Assembly: GCA_002914845.1 (NCBI GenBank)
Contig: JXTC01000178.1
Coordinates: 159,361 to 223,360, forward strand
Direction of reading: 5' to 3'
DNA length: 64,000 nucleotides
DNA from: Trema orientale
Taxonomy: Eukaryota > Streptophyta > Magnoliopsida > Rosales > Cannabaceae
The notes below the pieces were generated by a model that ran no database searches, was not told the origin of the DNA, and saw nothing but the letters and a program-made list of their open reading frames with translations. A program made the translations under genes and the position numbers. How positions within the stretch are numbered: position 1 is the first letter of the stretch; the number at the start of each line of letters is the position of its first letter. Below are positions 22,570-35,200 of this stretch, in pieces.

Positions 22570-25500
22570 CTAAAGTAGGTGAGACATGTCTCTCAATCCT
22601 AAACCCTCCAAATGACTCTCAAATGTCTTTACTGGAAGCGTTTTTGTAAAAAGATCAACAATATTATTTTCGAATGCTATCTTCATAACTATCACGTCTC
22701 CTCGATGTACTATCTCTCTAATCAGATGATACTTCCTCTCTATATGCTTTCCTCTCTTGTGGCTTCTTGGTTCTTTTGAATTCACCACCGCTCCACTATT
22801 GTCGCAGTATAAAGTCAATGGCTAATCCATATTTAGAACGACTTCCAAATCAGTAAAGAACTTTCTGAGCCAAACTGCTTCTTTAGCTGCTTCACAAGCT
22901 GCAATGTATTCTGCTTCCATAGTAGAATCTGCAGTGCTGGATTGTTTAATACTTCTCCAGACAACGGCTCACCACCAAGAGTGAACACTGACCTAGACGT
23001 TGACTTTCGAGTATCTTTATCTGAAAATCAGAATCAGTGTAACCAGTAGGAATCAAGTCCTGACTTGAATAAACCCGCATATAATTTCTCTTTCTCCGTA
23101 GATACATGAGAATATGCTTTACCGCTATCTAGTAATCTAATCCTGGATTTGATTGAAAACGACTGACTATCCCTACTGTGTAGCATATGTCAGGCCTAGT
23201 ACACAATATGGCATACATAAGGCTGCTAACTGCAGACGCTTAAGGAACTCGTCTCATATTCTCTTCCTCTTGAGGTGTCTTGAGACATTGCTCTTTAGAA
23301 AGGATAACTCTATGTCGAGAAGGTAACTATCCTTTCTTGGAGTTTTGCATCAAAAAACGAATGAGCACCTTATCAATATAAGATGCTTGAGACAGTGCCA
23401 AAAGTCTATTATTGCGATCTCGAATAATCTGGATCTCAAGCACATAATTTGCTTCTCCCAAATCTTTCATTTGGAATTTACTCGGCTAGCCACTTCTTTA
23501 CATTAGATAATATTTCAACATCATTCCCAATGAGCAAAATATCATCTACATAAAGAACTAGGAAGACCACTTTCTTTTCTTTGATGTACTTGTGTACACT
23601 AGATTCATCAACATTTTGATCGAAACCATAAGATTTAATCATCTCATCAAATCTTAGATTCCATGATCTTGAAGCTTGTTTAAGTCCGTAAATGGACCTA
23701 AGTAGCTTGTAGACTTTTTACTCTTGGCCTTTAGCTATAAAACTTTCTAGTTGCACCATATAGATGCTTTCTTCAAGATAGCCATTCAAAAAATCTGTCT
23801 TGACATCCATTTGTCATATTTCATAGTCTAAACATGCAATAATGGATAAGAGGATACATATGCATTTAAGAATGGCTACTGGCGAGAAAGTCTCTTCATT
23901 ATCAACTCCTCTTTTTGGGTATAACCCTTTGCCACTAACCTAGCCTTTAACGTTTCAATTTTTCCATCTATACCTCTTTTTCTTTTATAGATCTATTTAC
24001 ATCTAATGGGCCTGACATCTTCAGGTGGATCTACAAGTTTCCAGACAGAATTGGAATACATGGATTCCATTTCTTGATTCATAACCTTTTGCCATTTTTC
24101 CTTATCAGAATTTTCCATTGCATGCTTATATGTCAATGGATCATCTTGGCTACTATCAGAAACAAAAATATGTACTTCTCCAACTTCCCTATAGTGAGCA
24201 GGTGGTCTAATAACCCTCCCACTACGTCGAGTTGCCAAGGTATTCTGATATGGAATAGCGGTCTCATAATTTTGTCGTTCAACAACTATTGTTGGTTGTG
24301 GTCTGATCTGATCAAAAAGTAATTCCTCTAGTACAGCTTTACTTCGAGGTTTAAAATCTGTCATATAGTCATTTTCAGGAAAAATGACATTTGTCGATAC
24401 AAATACCTTTTTCTCTTGAGGACTATAAAACAAACCTCTTCTTGCACCTTTTGGATAACTTACAAATAAACAAACCTCTGTACGTGATTCTAGCTTCCCA
24501 GTCTTTCCTTTCAGTACATGTGCTAGGCATCTCAATATGCGAATGTGACGTAAATTAGGTTTACGCCTATTCCACAACTCTAAAGGTGTCTTTGGGATAG
24601 ACTTGGAAGGTACTACATTCAAAATGTAAATAGCAGTTTGTAATGAATAACCCTGGAATGAGAGAGATAGGGAAGTATAGCTCATAATTGATCTAACCAT
24701 ATCAAGCAATGTTCGGTTTCTCCTTTCTGCAACACCATTCTATTGTGGTGTTTCAGGTACTGTGAGTTGGGATAGGATGCCATTCTCTAGCAAGTGATCC
24801 TTGAATTTATTATCAAGGTATTCACCTTATCAATTTGATCGAAAAGTTCTTGATGACTTACCTAATTGCTTTTCAGCTTCTGCTGTGAATTCTTTGAACT
24901 TTTCAAAGGTTTCAGATTTTCTTTGTATTAGGTACACGTATCCATATCGTGAATAATCGTCAATAAATGTGACAAAGTACTCGTAATCACCTCTTGCTTG
25001 TACATTCAATGGACCACATACATCACTATGCACAAGCTCAATTCTTTAGCCCTTTCGCCCTTTGCTGAGAAAGGTCTCTTAGTCATTTTTCCTTTTAGAC
25101 AATATTCACAAACTGGTAGAGTGCGAACTTTTAGCTCTCTTAAAAGGCCATCCTTTACAAGTCTGTTTATCGTATCTTAATTGATATGCCCTAACCTAAG
25201 GTGCCAAAGATATGTATCATCGTCATGAGAAACTTTTTACTTTTAGGTTTGGGATGTTCTATTTTAAACATTTCGGTATTAAGCAATGATTGTTCGTCCG
25301 ACCTTAATATATAAAGTCCTTTCTCCATTTTTGCAGAACAAATATTTAAACTATTTCTAGAAATAATAATCTCATTATTAAGAAAGGAAACACCAAACGT
25401 TTCTTGAAATAGTCTTAAAATAGAAATCAAATTCCTACAAAAACCAGAAATAAAATAAACATTGTTCAGTAACAAAAATTTATTCCTAAAATGAAGACGG

Positions 25501-25753
25501 ACGACTCCCACTGCTTTTGCCGAAGCTTTGGCTCCATTGCCCACTCTCATCGTGAATTCTCCGTCGGTAATCTTTTTGAAGAACTAAGCATCTAAAAAGA
25601 AGAACAGACATGATTAGTGGCTCCTGAATCAACTATCTAGGGAAATATATCAAATAAATCTTCTTCAACTAAATAGGCTTCCAGAACAAGTAAATCATAT
25701 TTACCTTTCTTCTTCTCTTTCAATTCGGAGAGATACTTGTTACAGTTTTTCTT
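22570..25753 (-). pseudogene. Copia A1 pol (PR-IN-RT-RNase H), disabled
   Basis: Reading leftwards on the minus strand: the protease core VDSGATNHVCSS is kept but an upstream Trp codon is TAG (near 25645); the integrase core (HSDVCGPLNVQ, FVTFIDDYSRYG) spans about 25040-24840; the integrase C-terminal part and RT start form one long frame (24709-23993, including LNVVPSKSIPKTPLELW); the RT active site YVDDILL lies near 23535-23560 but the RT region has many stops and shifts; and the RNase H end (LYCDNSGAVVNSKEP to DMSHLL) spans 22818-22570. It cannot be expressed as a polyprotein. Confidence 0.85.
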
Positions 25754-26566
25754 CTAATGCCCATTAACTACACAATGAAAATATTTTTCCTTAGGCTTTT
25801 TGTCCTTGGAGTTGTTCTTCTTGGTACTTGTGTTGCTTTTCTTGCTCTTTTTTGTCTTAGATCCAGAGGCACCCTTGCTCTTCCTCTTCTTATTTTTGTT
25901 AGAGGTAGAGAGATTTACTTCTGTAACATTTACTTCAGCAATAGTTGCTGAACCATCTTTACTTTTATCTTTCGATATCGATTCGAAGGTGTGTAGTTCG
26001 TTGAGTAGTTGAGTCATCGTATAATTCAACTTGTTCATAACATAGTTGCTCTTGAACTGAAGAAGATCAGGTGAGAGTGATTTCAGAATCATACTCACTT
26101 GAATGCAGTCATCGATCGTAATCCCGTGAACTTCAGCCTCTCTAATGTAATTGATCATATTCAAAATATGATCTCTCACTGGAGTTCCTCTTTTCATCTT
26201 TGCATTCATAGCCTTTTTAATCGCATCATGACGAGATTGATCAGATTGTTGCCCAAACATGGCCTGGAGGGACTCTATTATCTCATAAGCAGTCTTCATC
26301 TTTTCGTGCTTAGCTCTAAGTACGGCGGTCATGCCTACTAACGTGTAGCAGCAAGCTTTATTATTGGCATGAGTCCACTTTTCGTAGCTTTTTCGTGTAA
26401 CACGAGTAGTATTAGAGGCGGGTTGTAGAGGATATTCCTCCATAAGCACATATTTGCAGTCTTCACTAACAAGCACGATGTTCATATTACTTTTCCACTT
26501 GATAAAATTATCTCCAGTTAATTTTTCATTTGCAAGTAAAGCGATAATGAGATTTGAGGTTGACAT
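25754..26566 (-). pseudogene. Copia A1 gag, truncated by a stop in the zinc knuckle
   Basis: The ATG at 26566 (minus) opens MSTSNLIIALLANEKLTG, a capsid-type gag of 270 residues. It carries a Lys/Ser-rich nucleic-acid-binding tail and ends at TAG inside the CCHC knuckle (YFHCVVNGH then stop, where a Trp is expected). The first knuckle Cys is already Tyr. The upstream in-frame extension to 26695 is leader. Confidence 0.8.
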
Positions 26567-26793
26567 GTTTGCTGAACTTAGATAAATAAAATAACATTCA
26601 ATATATTTGAAAATAAATATCACAAAGAATTCAGAATAGTAAACGTGATGCATGATGCTAGTAAGTAAATACATAAACTTATTTACTAATTCCATAGTAA
26701 TTCAATTTTCTCTAATTAGGTGCCGTCGTAGGATAGGTCACATAATTGTTAATTAAATTGAGACATTCTCAATTAATAAATAAAACATCAAAA

Positions 26794-28589
26794 TATTAGA
26801 ATTGCCTAACACTTAGGACAAAAGCATACATGCATGCAAACTATAGAAAACACATGATCACATCATGAACGCAGCAGAAAAATAACGGATTTAGGTCTTA
26901 AAATTTTTACATGAAAACAGTTTTCATAACCATATTATATGTATATATATCATATACAGGATCATGTATAACATAAATCAAATATTGATGCACAAACCCT
27001 AGAGATGGGATTAGGGTTTACCTCTTGCAGCGTGCTCCTTCTTGATCTCCTTATTGATGGTGATCAAAACTCTAACCCTAGATCTTCTTGTCTATGCTCT
27101 TGCTCTTAGTTGATTAGGTGAGTGAGCACCAAGTCGAATCCTTTGTTGGAGAATGATCAAGAACACCTTCTTGAACCTATGGAATACCGAGATGTGAGAT
27201 GAGACCGTGAGATGGTAGGAAACCTTTTTCTCTCTCACTTAGCCTAGGGTTACCGATTTTCTCTCTCTCTCTTGCTTGGTATGCGTGTGACACCACTAGT
27301 GTTACTGTGCAGTTTTTTCTCTCATATATCTTATATATATGGACCCAAAACTGCTAACCCTAGTCTAACTACGATTGGGCTTGTTCTCCAATTTGGGCTT
27401 TGGTTGTATTTTTATAAATATGTACAACTCATGTAACTTATTTATAAAAATACCAAGATCTGTGTAGAATCATTATTTTACACAATTTCATGAAACTAAT
27501 TTCACAAATACCACCAACCAATTAATGAGCTTTATTGAGTTAGACAAGGGACCTAATAGATCCAAATTATCTAAGCTCCAATAATATGATAATACATAAT
27601 AACTCTTATTATGGTATTTATATAAATATTATTAGTAAAGGGGATACTCCACTAAAGACCCAATACTGTAGTCTTAGATTAGATGTCATGCCTTTTATAG
27701 AGATTCAATCAACTAACCTTGATTAACCGATCCATCTAGCGTATTCTATACCACACATAGAATCCCTATACAGTGCCGTAGTTGGATAGGTGAAATTACT
27801 ATAATACCCCTCGAACACCTATTTACTTTTAAGTTACCATCTTTCTATCAAGGAATAATGTTGTCGATAATTTTGTTCTCAATGACCATTTAGACAAAAT
27901 TATCAACCAATTCACAAAATGAATACTAAGATCTTAGATTTAATTATTTCATGAATCTTGAAAGAACGTAAAGTGGCATCAATGTATATTATCCTATTTG
28001 GTGTTCCCATCAATTCATAAGCCATAACCTCCAATATGCCAGAGTTCATCTCTACTTTCATAGAGGTTAGTCTTTTAACAAGTCAAAAGGCTACAACCCA
28101 TGAAAGCAAGTCTAATCAAATATCAAGGATTAAGATCTATATGCCAAGAGCTAATTTGTGGTAATATAAGAATTGAGTTACGGCACTTCAATTCTTTATA
28201 TTACCTGGTCGAGTTGAATACACATAACTTATTTATGTTGTACTAGTGTTTCTATCAAAAGTCATACACTTCAATGATTTGAGACACATCATTCCCGGTT
28301 GAGATAGACAAATACTACAAACTATAGTAAATAAAGTATTCCATTTTTATTTACAGATTGTGAACTAGTTTATTTAGACTTAGATAAAGAAACAAGTATT
28401 CCCATAATTAACACTTAATTATGTTTATTTCTTTATACACAAATAAAGTCATAGAATCTTTTTCAGATAAATAAACTGTTCAACTAAGATAGTTTAATCT
28501 AGCAAATATCATAATTGCGTATAAGAGAAAGTTGTTTATACTCAAAGGATATAATTAAAAATATACTTTTTAGGGCAATTATCCCATCA
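26794..28589 (-). repeat. Solo LTR S1 (1796 bp) inserted in copia A1 leader
   Basis: A second-family LTR in reverse orientation is flanked by a perfect 5-bp duplication CAAAA (26789-26793 and 28590-28594). The uninterrupted site is seen in A2 (ATTTTGATGTTT near 31158). On minus it starts TGATGGGATAATTGCCC and ends in TA where CA is expected. It matches S2 at 33158-34964 closely along its length. No internal coding region remains, so it is a recombined solo LTR. Confidence 0.9.
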
Positions 28590-29640
28590 CAAAATATCTC
28601 ATATTTTCTTTTATTTATTAACTACTGTTTTATAGTCAAGATACTATTAAAAGTTTAATTGTATCATCATGAATGCGACCCATTATTTCAGATTTTAACA
28701 ACTTAACTCAAAATTGCCACCGTAGAGTAGGTCAATTTTGAAATACATTCTAAAATCCTATCTCTTAGAAATTAAGCCTTGTTATTAATTTAAATGGACA
28801 TCCTCTGTGGGGAGGACGGAATCTAAACATCCATAGGCGCCAATTAAATCTTACGGTGCTTAATAAATAATGGAGACCGTGGGATATATTGTCATATACC
28901 CCTCTCCCACTCATTATTTTAAAATCTTATGTGTTTTTACTAATAAATATCTAATGTTTTATTTAACCTAGTTATTATATCTAATATAATTTTCTAGGTT
29001 AATCTATTAGTCCAATCTTATTGGTCCTAAATAAATTACTAGATATTCTAAAAATCTAGATTTATTATTATAAGAATAATTTAGCTAATCTAATTAATCT
29101 AATTAATAAGGATAGCCTAAATTAACTAAGTGTGATATTACTAAAATTTAACTATTAAACTTAAATCACATTATTCAATTTTTTTTATTCCTATTTAATT
29201 ATTTAACCTAATCAAATTAGTCATAGTCTACCTAAACTATTTTAGCATGAATATAACATGTATGTATGACGTTCATAAATGACTATGAGTGGGTATAATG
29301 AATGGCATATTTTTATGCATGGTCATTATACATATCACATATAATATAACAATAAAATAAAATAAAATGATATTTGGCTAGGCCCATTACGAAATTACAA
29401 CTCAATAAAATAATAAAATTATAAAAAGTCAAAGGCATGCAGGCCTAAAGGCTATTCGTTGATCTTCTTGGGCCTCCTCTTGACTTCTGATATTTTTACA
29501 AATCAAATTTGTAAAAGATGATATTTCTATAAATATTTTACAAAACTAGCCTAGCCCATAAAATTATCAAATAATCAATTTTTGGCCTTGGGCCTAATTA
29601 TTATTTTTTTAAATGTAAGCATATATATATATAATATATA

Positions 29641-30140
29641 TATATATGAATTGATGAGTATATAGTATATAGTATATAGTGCTAGAGTGGTTATATGAGT
29701 ATATAGTATTAATTATTTATATGCATGAGTGAGTATTGCATTAATTTTTTATATGTATTTGATGATGAATGGATGAGTTATCATATGATGGATGTATGGT
29801 TGATATTTGGTCGTTAATTATATGGTTCCTTAGGTTTTAATTTTTTGCAATTTATTTTGATTAGATCAAAATATGTAAACCCTAATTTTGGGGTATAAGC
29901 TTTGTTGTATTTTTCTTTCTTTTCCTTGTACTGTACAAAGAAGGCAATGGAGATGTGCTTGAAGTCGACTTGACGCCCCAAAGAACTCACAAAAAAAAGT
30001 TTTTTTTTTAAATTATAATATATTATATATATATGTTATATATATATTTATGTAAACAAAACAAGTTACGATTTTGGCATATATATAAAAAAAACGTTTT
30101 TTTTAATATGATATATACATATATATAAATTAATATATAT
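29641..30140. other. AT-rich centre between head-to-head copia elements
   Basis: This is the spacer of a large imperfect palindrome. TA-rich stretches at its two sides are themselves partly inverted copies. It contains short TATAGTA repeats (29659-29680) and no gene. Both 5' LTRs should lie here and are missing. Confidence 0.6.
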
Positions 30141-31382
30141 TATATATATATTGCGTTAAAAAAAAAACAAATGGGTCCAGACCAAGGCCCAAGTCTAAAA
30201 TGATTATTTAGATATTATATGGGCTAGGCTAGTTTTATGAACTATTTACAGAAATACTACTTTTTTACAAATATGATTTGTAAAAATACCAAAAGAAGAA
30301 AGGAAGCCCATGAAAACCAGAGGATAGCTTTCAAGCTTGCGTGCCTTTGACTCTTTATAATTTTATTATTTTATTGGGTTGTAATTTCTTAAGGGACCCG
30401 ACCAAATATCATTTTATTTTATTTTATTGTTATATTATATATGATATGTATAACATGACCATGTATTATAACATGCCATTCATTATACCCACTCATAGTC
30501 ATTTTTGAATGTCATGCATACATGTTATATTCATGCTAAAATAGTTTAGTTAGAATATGACTAATTTAATTGGATTAAATAATTAAATAGGTATAAAAAA
30601 ATTGAACAGTATGATTTAAGTTTAATAGTTAAATTTTGGTAATATCACACTTATTTAATTTAGACTATCCTTATTAATTAGATTAATCAGATTAGCCAAG
30701 TTATTCCTATAAAAATAAATTTAGAATTTTTAGAAAATCTAGTAATTTATTTAGGGCCAATAAGATTGGACTAATAACTAGGTCAAATAAAACATTAGAT
30801 ATTTATTAGTAAAAACACATAAGATTTTAAAAATAATAAGTGAGAGAGGGGTATATGATAATATATTCCACGGTCTCCATTATTAATTAAGCACCGTAAG
30901 ATTTAATTGGCGCCTAGAGACGCTTAGATTTCGCCCTCCCTAAAGAGGGTGTCCATTTAAATTAATAACAAGGCTTAATTTCTAAGAGATAGGATTTTAT
31001 AATATATTTCAAAATTGACCTATCCTATAGTGGCAATTTTGAGTTAAGTTGCTAAAATCTGAAATAATGGGTTACACTCATAAGGATACAATTAAACTAT
31101 TAATAGTATCTTGATCATAAAACAGTAGTTAATAAATAAAAGACAATATGAGATATTTTGATGTTTTATTTATTAATTGAGAATGTCTCAATTCAATTAA
31201 TAATTATGTGACTTATCCTACGATGGCACCTAATTAGAGAAAATTGAATTACAGTGGAATTAATAAATAAGTTTATGTGTTTACTTACTTGCATCATGCA
31301 TCATGTTTAATATTCCGAATTCTTTGTGATATTTATTCTCAAATATGTTGAATGTTGTTTTATTTATTTAATTTCAGTAAAC

Positions 31383-32240
31383 ATGTTAACCTCGAATCCC
31401 ATTTTCGCTTTACTCGCAAACGAAAAATTAACTGGAGATAATTTTCTTAAGTGGAAAAGTAATATGAATATCGTACTTATTAGTGAAGACTACAAGTTTG
31501 TGCCTATGGAGGAATGTTCTCCACAACCCGCCACTAATCCTACTCTTGCTGCACGAGAAAGCTATGAAAAATGGACTCATGCTAATAATAAAGCTCGCTG
31601 CTATATGTTAGCAGGCGTGACCGACGTGCTTAGAGCTAAATACGAAAAAATGGAGACTGCTTATGAGATAATGGAGTCCCTCCAGGCCATGTTTGGGCAA
31701 CAATCTGATTAATCTTGCTATGACGCCATTAAAAAGGCTATGAATGCGAAGATGAAGAGAGGAACTCTAATCAGAGGTCATGTCTTGAACATGACCAATT
31801 ATTTTGGAGAGGCTGAAGTACACGGGACTATGATTGATGACCGCACCCAAGTGAGTATGATTCTGGAATCGCTCTTACCTGATTTTTCAGTTCAAGAGCA
31901 ACTATGTTATGAACAAGTTGAATTATACGATGACTCAACTATTCAGTGAACTGCAAACCTTTGAATCGATATCAAAAGATAAAGGTAAAGATGGTTTAGC
32001 AACTGTTGCTAAAGTAAATGTTGCAGAAGAAAATCTCTCTACCTCTAACAAAAATAACAAGAGGAAGAGCAAGGGTGGCTCTAGGTCTAAGCCTAAAAAG
32101 AGCAAAAATGGCAGCACAAGCATCAAGAAGAACAACTCTAAGGACAAAAAGCCTAAGAGAAAATATTTTTACTGCGGAGTTAAAGGGCATTGGAAGAGAA
32201 ACTGTGACAAGTATCTCTCCGAATTGAAAGAGAAGAAGAA
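31383..32240 (+). pseudogene. Copia A2 gag, disabled
   Basis: Starts MLTSNPIFALLANEKLTG at 31383. A CAA codon has become TAA at 31710-31712 (FGQQSD then stop, where A1 continues QSRHDA). A two-base deletion near 31885, seen by comparison with A1, shifts the frame into the one that carries the Lys-rich tail and zinc knuckle YFYCGVKGHWKRNC (first Cys replaced by Tyr). Confidence 0.85.
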
Positions 32241-35200
32241 AGGTAAATATGATTTACTTGTTCTAGAAGCTTGTTTAGTGGAAGAAGATTTATTTGATAT
32301 ATCTCCCTGGATAGTTGATTCAGGAGCCATTAATCATGTTTGTTCTTCTTTTCATATGCTTAGTTCTTCAAGGGAGTTTGCTGACGGAGAATTCACGACG
32401 AGAGTGGGCAGTGGAACCAAAGTTTCGGCAAAAGCAGTGGGAGTCGTCCGTCTTCATTTTAGGAATAAATTTTCGTTATTGAACGATTTTTATTTTTTTC
32501 CTAGTTTTTGTAGGAATTTGATTTCTATTTTAAGATTATTTGAACAAATATTTAATGTTTCTTTTCTTAAGAATGAGATTCTTATTTCTATAAATAGTTT
32601 AAACATTTGTTCTACAAAAATAGATAATGGACTTTATATGTTAAGGTCGGAGAAACAATCATTGCTTAATATCGAGATGCTTAAAGTAGAACATCCCGTA
32701 CCTAAAAAGTAAAAAGTTTCTCATGATGATGATGCATATCTTTGGTACCTTATGTTAGGGCATATCAATCTAGATAGGATAAACAGACTTGTAAAAGATA
32801 GTCCTTTAAAAGAGTTAAAAGTTGGCACTCTACCAGTTTGTGAATCTTATCAAGAAGGAAAAATGACTGTGAGACCTTTCTCAGCGAAGGGCGAAAGGGC
32901 CAAAGAACCCCTTGAGCTTGTGCATATTGATGTATGTGGTCCATTGAATATACAAGTATAAGGCGATTATGAATACTTTGTCACATTTATTGACGATTAT
33001 TCAGTGTACCTAATACAAAGAAAATCTGAAACCTTTGAAAAATTTAAAGAATTCACAGCAGAAGCTGAAAAACAATTGGTTAAGTCATTAAAAACTCTTC
33101 GATCAGATCGAGGAGATGAATACCTTGATAATGAATTCAAAAATCACTTGCTGGAGATGTTGGGATATTTGTCCTAAAAAGTATATTTCCAATTATACCC
33201 TTTGGGTATAAACAACTTTCTCTTATATGCAATTATGATATTTGCTAGATTAAACTATCTTAGTTGTATAGTTTGTTTATCTGAAAAAGATTCCATGACT
33301 TTGTTTGTGTATAAAGAAACAAACATGATTAAGTGTTAATTATGGGGAGACTTGTTTCTTTATCTAAGTCTAAATGAATTAGTTCACAATCTGTAAATAA
33401 AGATGGAATACTTTATTTACTATAGGTTGTAGTGTTTGTCTATCTCAATGGAAATGATGTGTCTCAAATCATTGAAGTATGTGACTTCTGATAGAAATAC
33501 TAGTACAACATAAATAATTTATGTGTATTGAATTGGACCAGGCAATATAAAGAATTGGAGTGCCGTAACTCAATTCTTATATTACCACAAACTAGCTCTT
33601 AGCATATAGATCTTAATCCTTGATATTTGATTGGACTTGCTTTCATGGATTGTGGCCTTTTGATTTGTTAAAAGACTAATCTCTATGAAATTTGAGGTGA
33701 ACTCTAGCATATTGGAGGTTATGGTTTATGAATTGATGGGAACACCAAATAGTTAAGGACACTGTACATAAATGCCACTTTAGGTTCTTTCAAGATTCAT
33801 GGAATAATTAAATCTATGATCTTAGTATTCACTTTGTGAATTGGTTGATAATTTTGTCTAAATGGCCATTGAGAACAAAATTATCGACAACATTATTCCT
33901 TGATAGAAAGATGGTAACTTAAAAGTAAATAGGTATTAGAGGGGTATTACGGTAATTTCACCTATCCAACTATGGCATTGTATAGGGATTCTATGTGTGG
34001 TATAGAATATGCTAGATGGATCGATTAATCAAGGTTAGTTGATTAAATCTCTTTAAAAGGCATGACATCTAATCTAAGAGTGCAGTATTGGACCTTTAGT
34101 GGAATGTCCCCCTTTATTAATAATATTTATATAAATACCATAATAAGAGTTATTATGTATTTATCATATTATTGGAGCTTAGATTATTTGGATCCATTAG
34201 GTTCCTTGTCTAACTCAATAAAGCTCATTCATTGGTTGGTGGTATTTGAGAAATTAGTTTCATGAAACTGTGTAAAATAATGATTCTACACAGAAGTTGG
34301 TATTTTTATAAATAAATTTCATGGGTTGGACATATTTATAAAAATACACCCAAAGCCCAAATTGGAGAATAAGCCCAATCCTAGTTGGACTAGGGTTAGC
34401 AGTTTTTGGCCTCATATATATAAGATACATGAGAGAAAAAAACTACACAGTAATTCTAAGTGTGTTACATGAAAAACAAAAGGAGAGAGTAAGAGAGATT
34501 TCGGCCAAGGGCTGAAGAGAGAGGAGAGAAAAAGTTTCCTGCAGCCTCACACTCTCATCTCACGTCCCGGTGTTCTATAGGATCATGAAGGCGTTCTTGA
34601 TCGTTCTCCAATGAAGGATTCAACTTGGTGCCCACTCACCTCATTAACCAAGAGCAAGAGGATAGGCAAGAAGATGTAGGGTTGGAGGTTTGATCATCAT
34701 CAACAAGGAGTTCAAGAAGGAGCACGTTACAAGAGGTAAACCCTAATCTCATCTCTAGGATTTGTGCATCTAGATTTAATTTATGTTATACATGATCCTG
34801 TATATGATATGTGCATGTAATATGATTATGAAAATATTTTTCATGTAAAAATTTTTAAAACCTAAATCCGTTAATTATTCCGCTGCGTTCATAATATGAT
34901 CATGTGTTTTTCATAGTTTACATGCATGTATGATTTTTGCCATAAGTGTTAGGCAATTCCAGCAGGAGAATGGCATCCTATCTCAACTCACAGCACCTGG
35001 AACACCACAACATAATAATGTTGCAAAAAGGAGAAACCGAACATTGTTTGATATGGTTAGATCAATGATGAGCTGCTCTTGCCTACCACTCTCATTCTGG
35101 GGTTATGCATTGCAAACCGCTGTTTACATTTTGAATGTAGTACCTTCCAAATCTATCCAAAAGACACCTTTAGAGTTACAGAATAGGTGTAAATCTAGTT

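Larger units (their letters stand above)
20517..29640 (-). mobile_element. Ty1/copia element A1 (dead), minus strand
   Basis: Order on the minus strand: leader (about 29640 to 26567, with a solo LTR inside), gag, protease, integrase, reverse transcriptase and RNase H (to 22570), polypurine tract, and 3' LTR (22555-20517). The gag-PR-IN-RT-RH order defines copia. The PPT (GGGAGAT on minus) directly precedes the LTR start TGTTAGGG. No 5' LTR is present: the leader ends at the AT-rich centre shared head to head with element A2. Confidence 0.85.

Noticed and set aside
25757-26341. Plus-strand ORFs opposite copia A1 gag
   Set aside because: Complements of the gag coding sequence; the Leu/Phe-rich text mirrors the Lys/Ser-rich gag tail.
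34062-34265. 67-codon ORF in solo LTR S2
   Set aside because: Non-coding LTR sequence; the matching part of S1 has no equivalent conserved frame.
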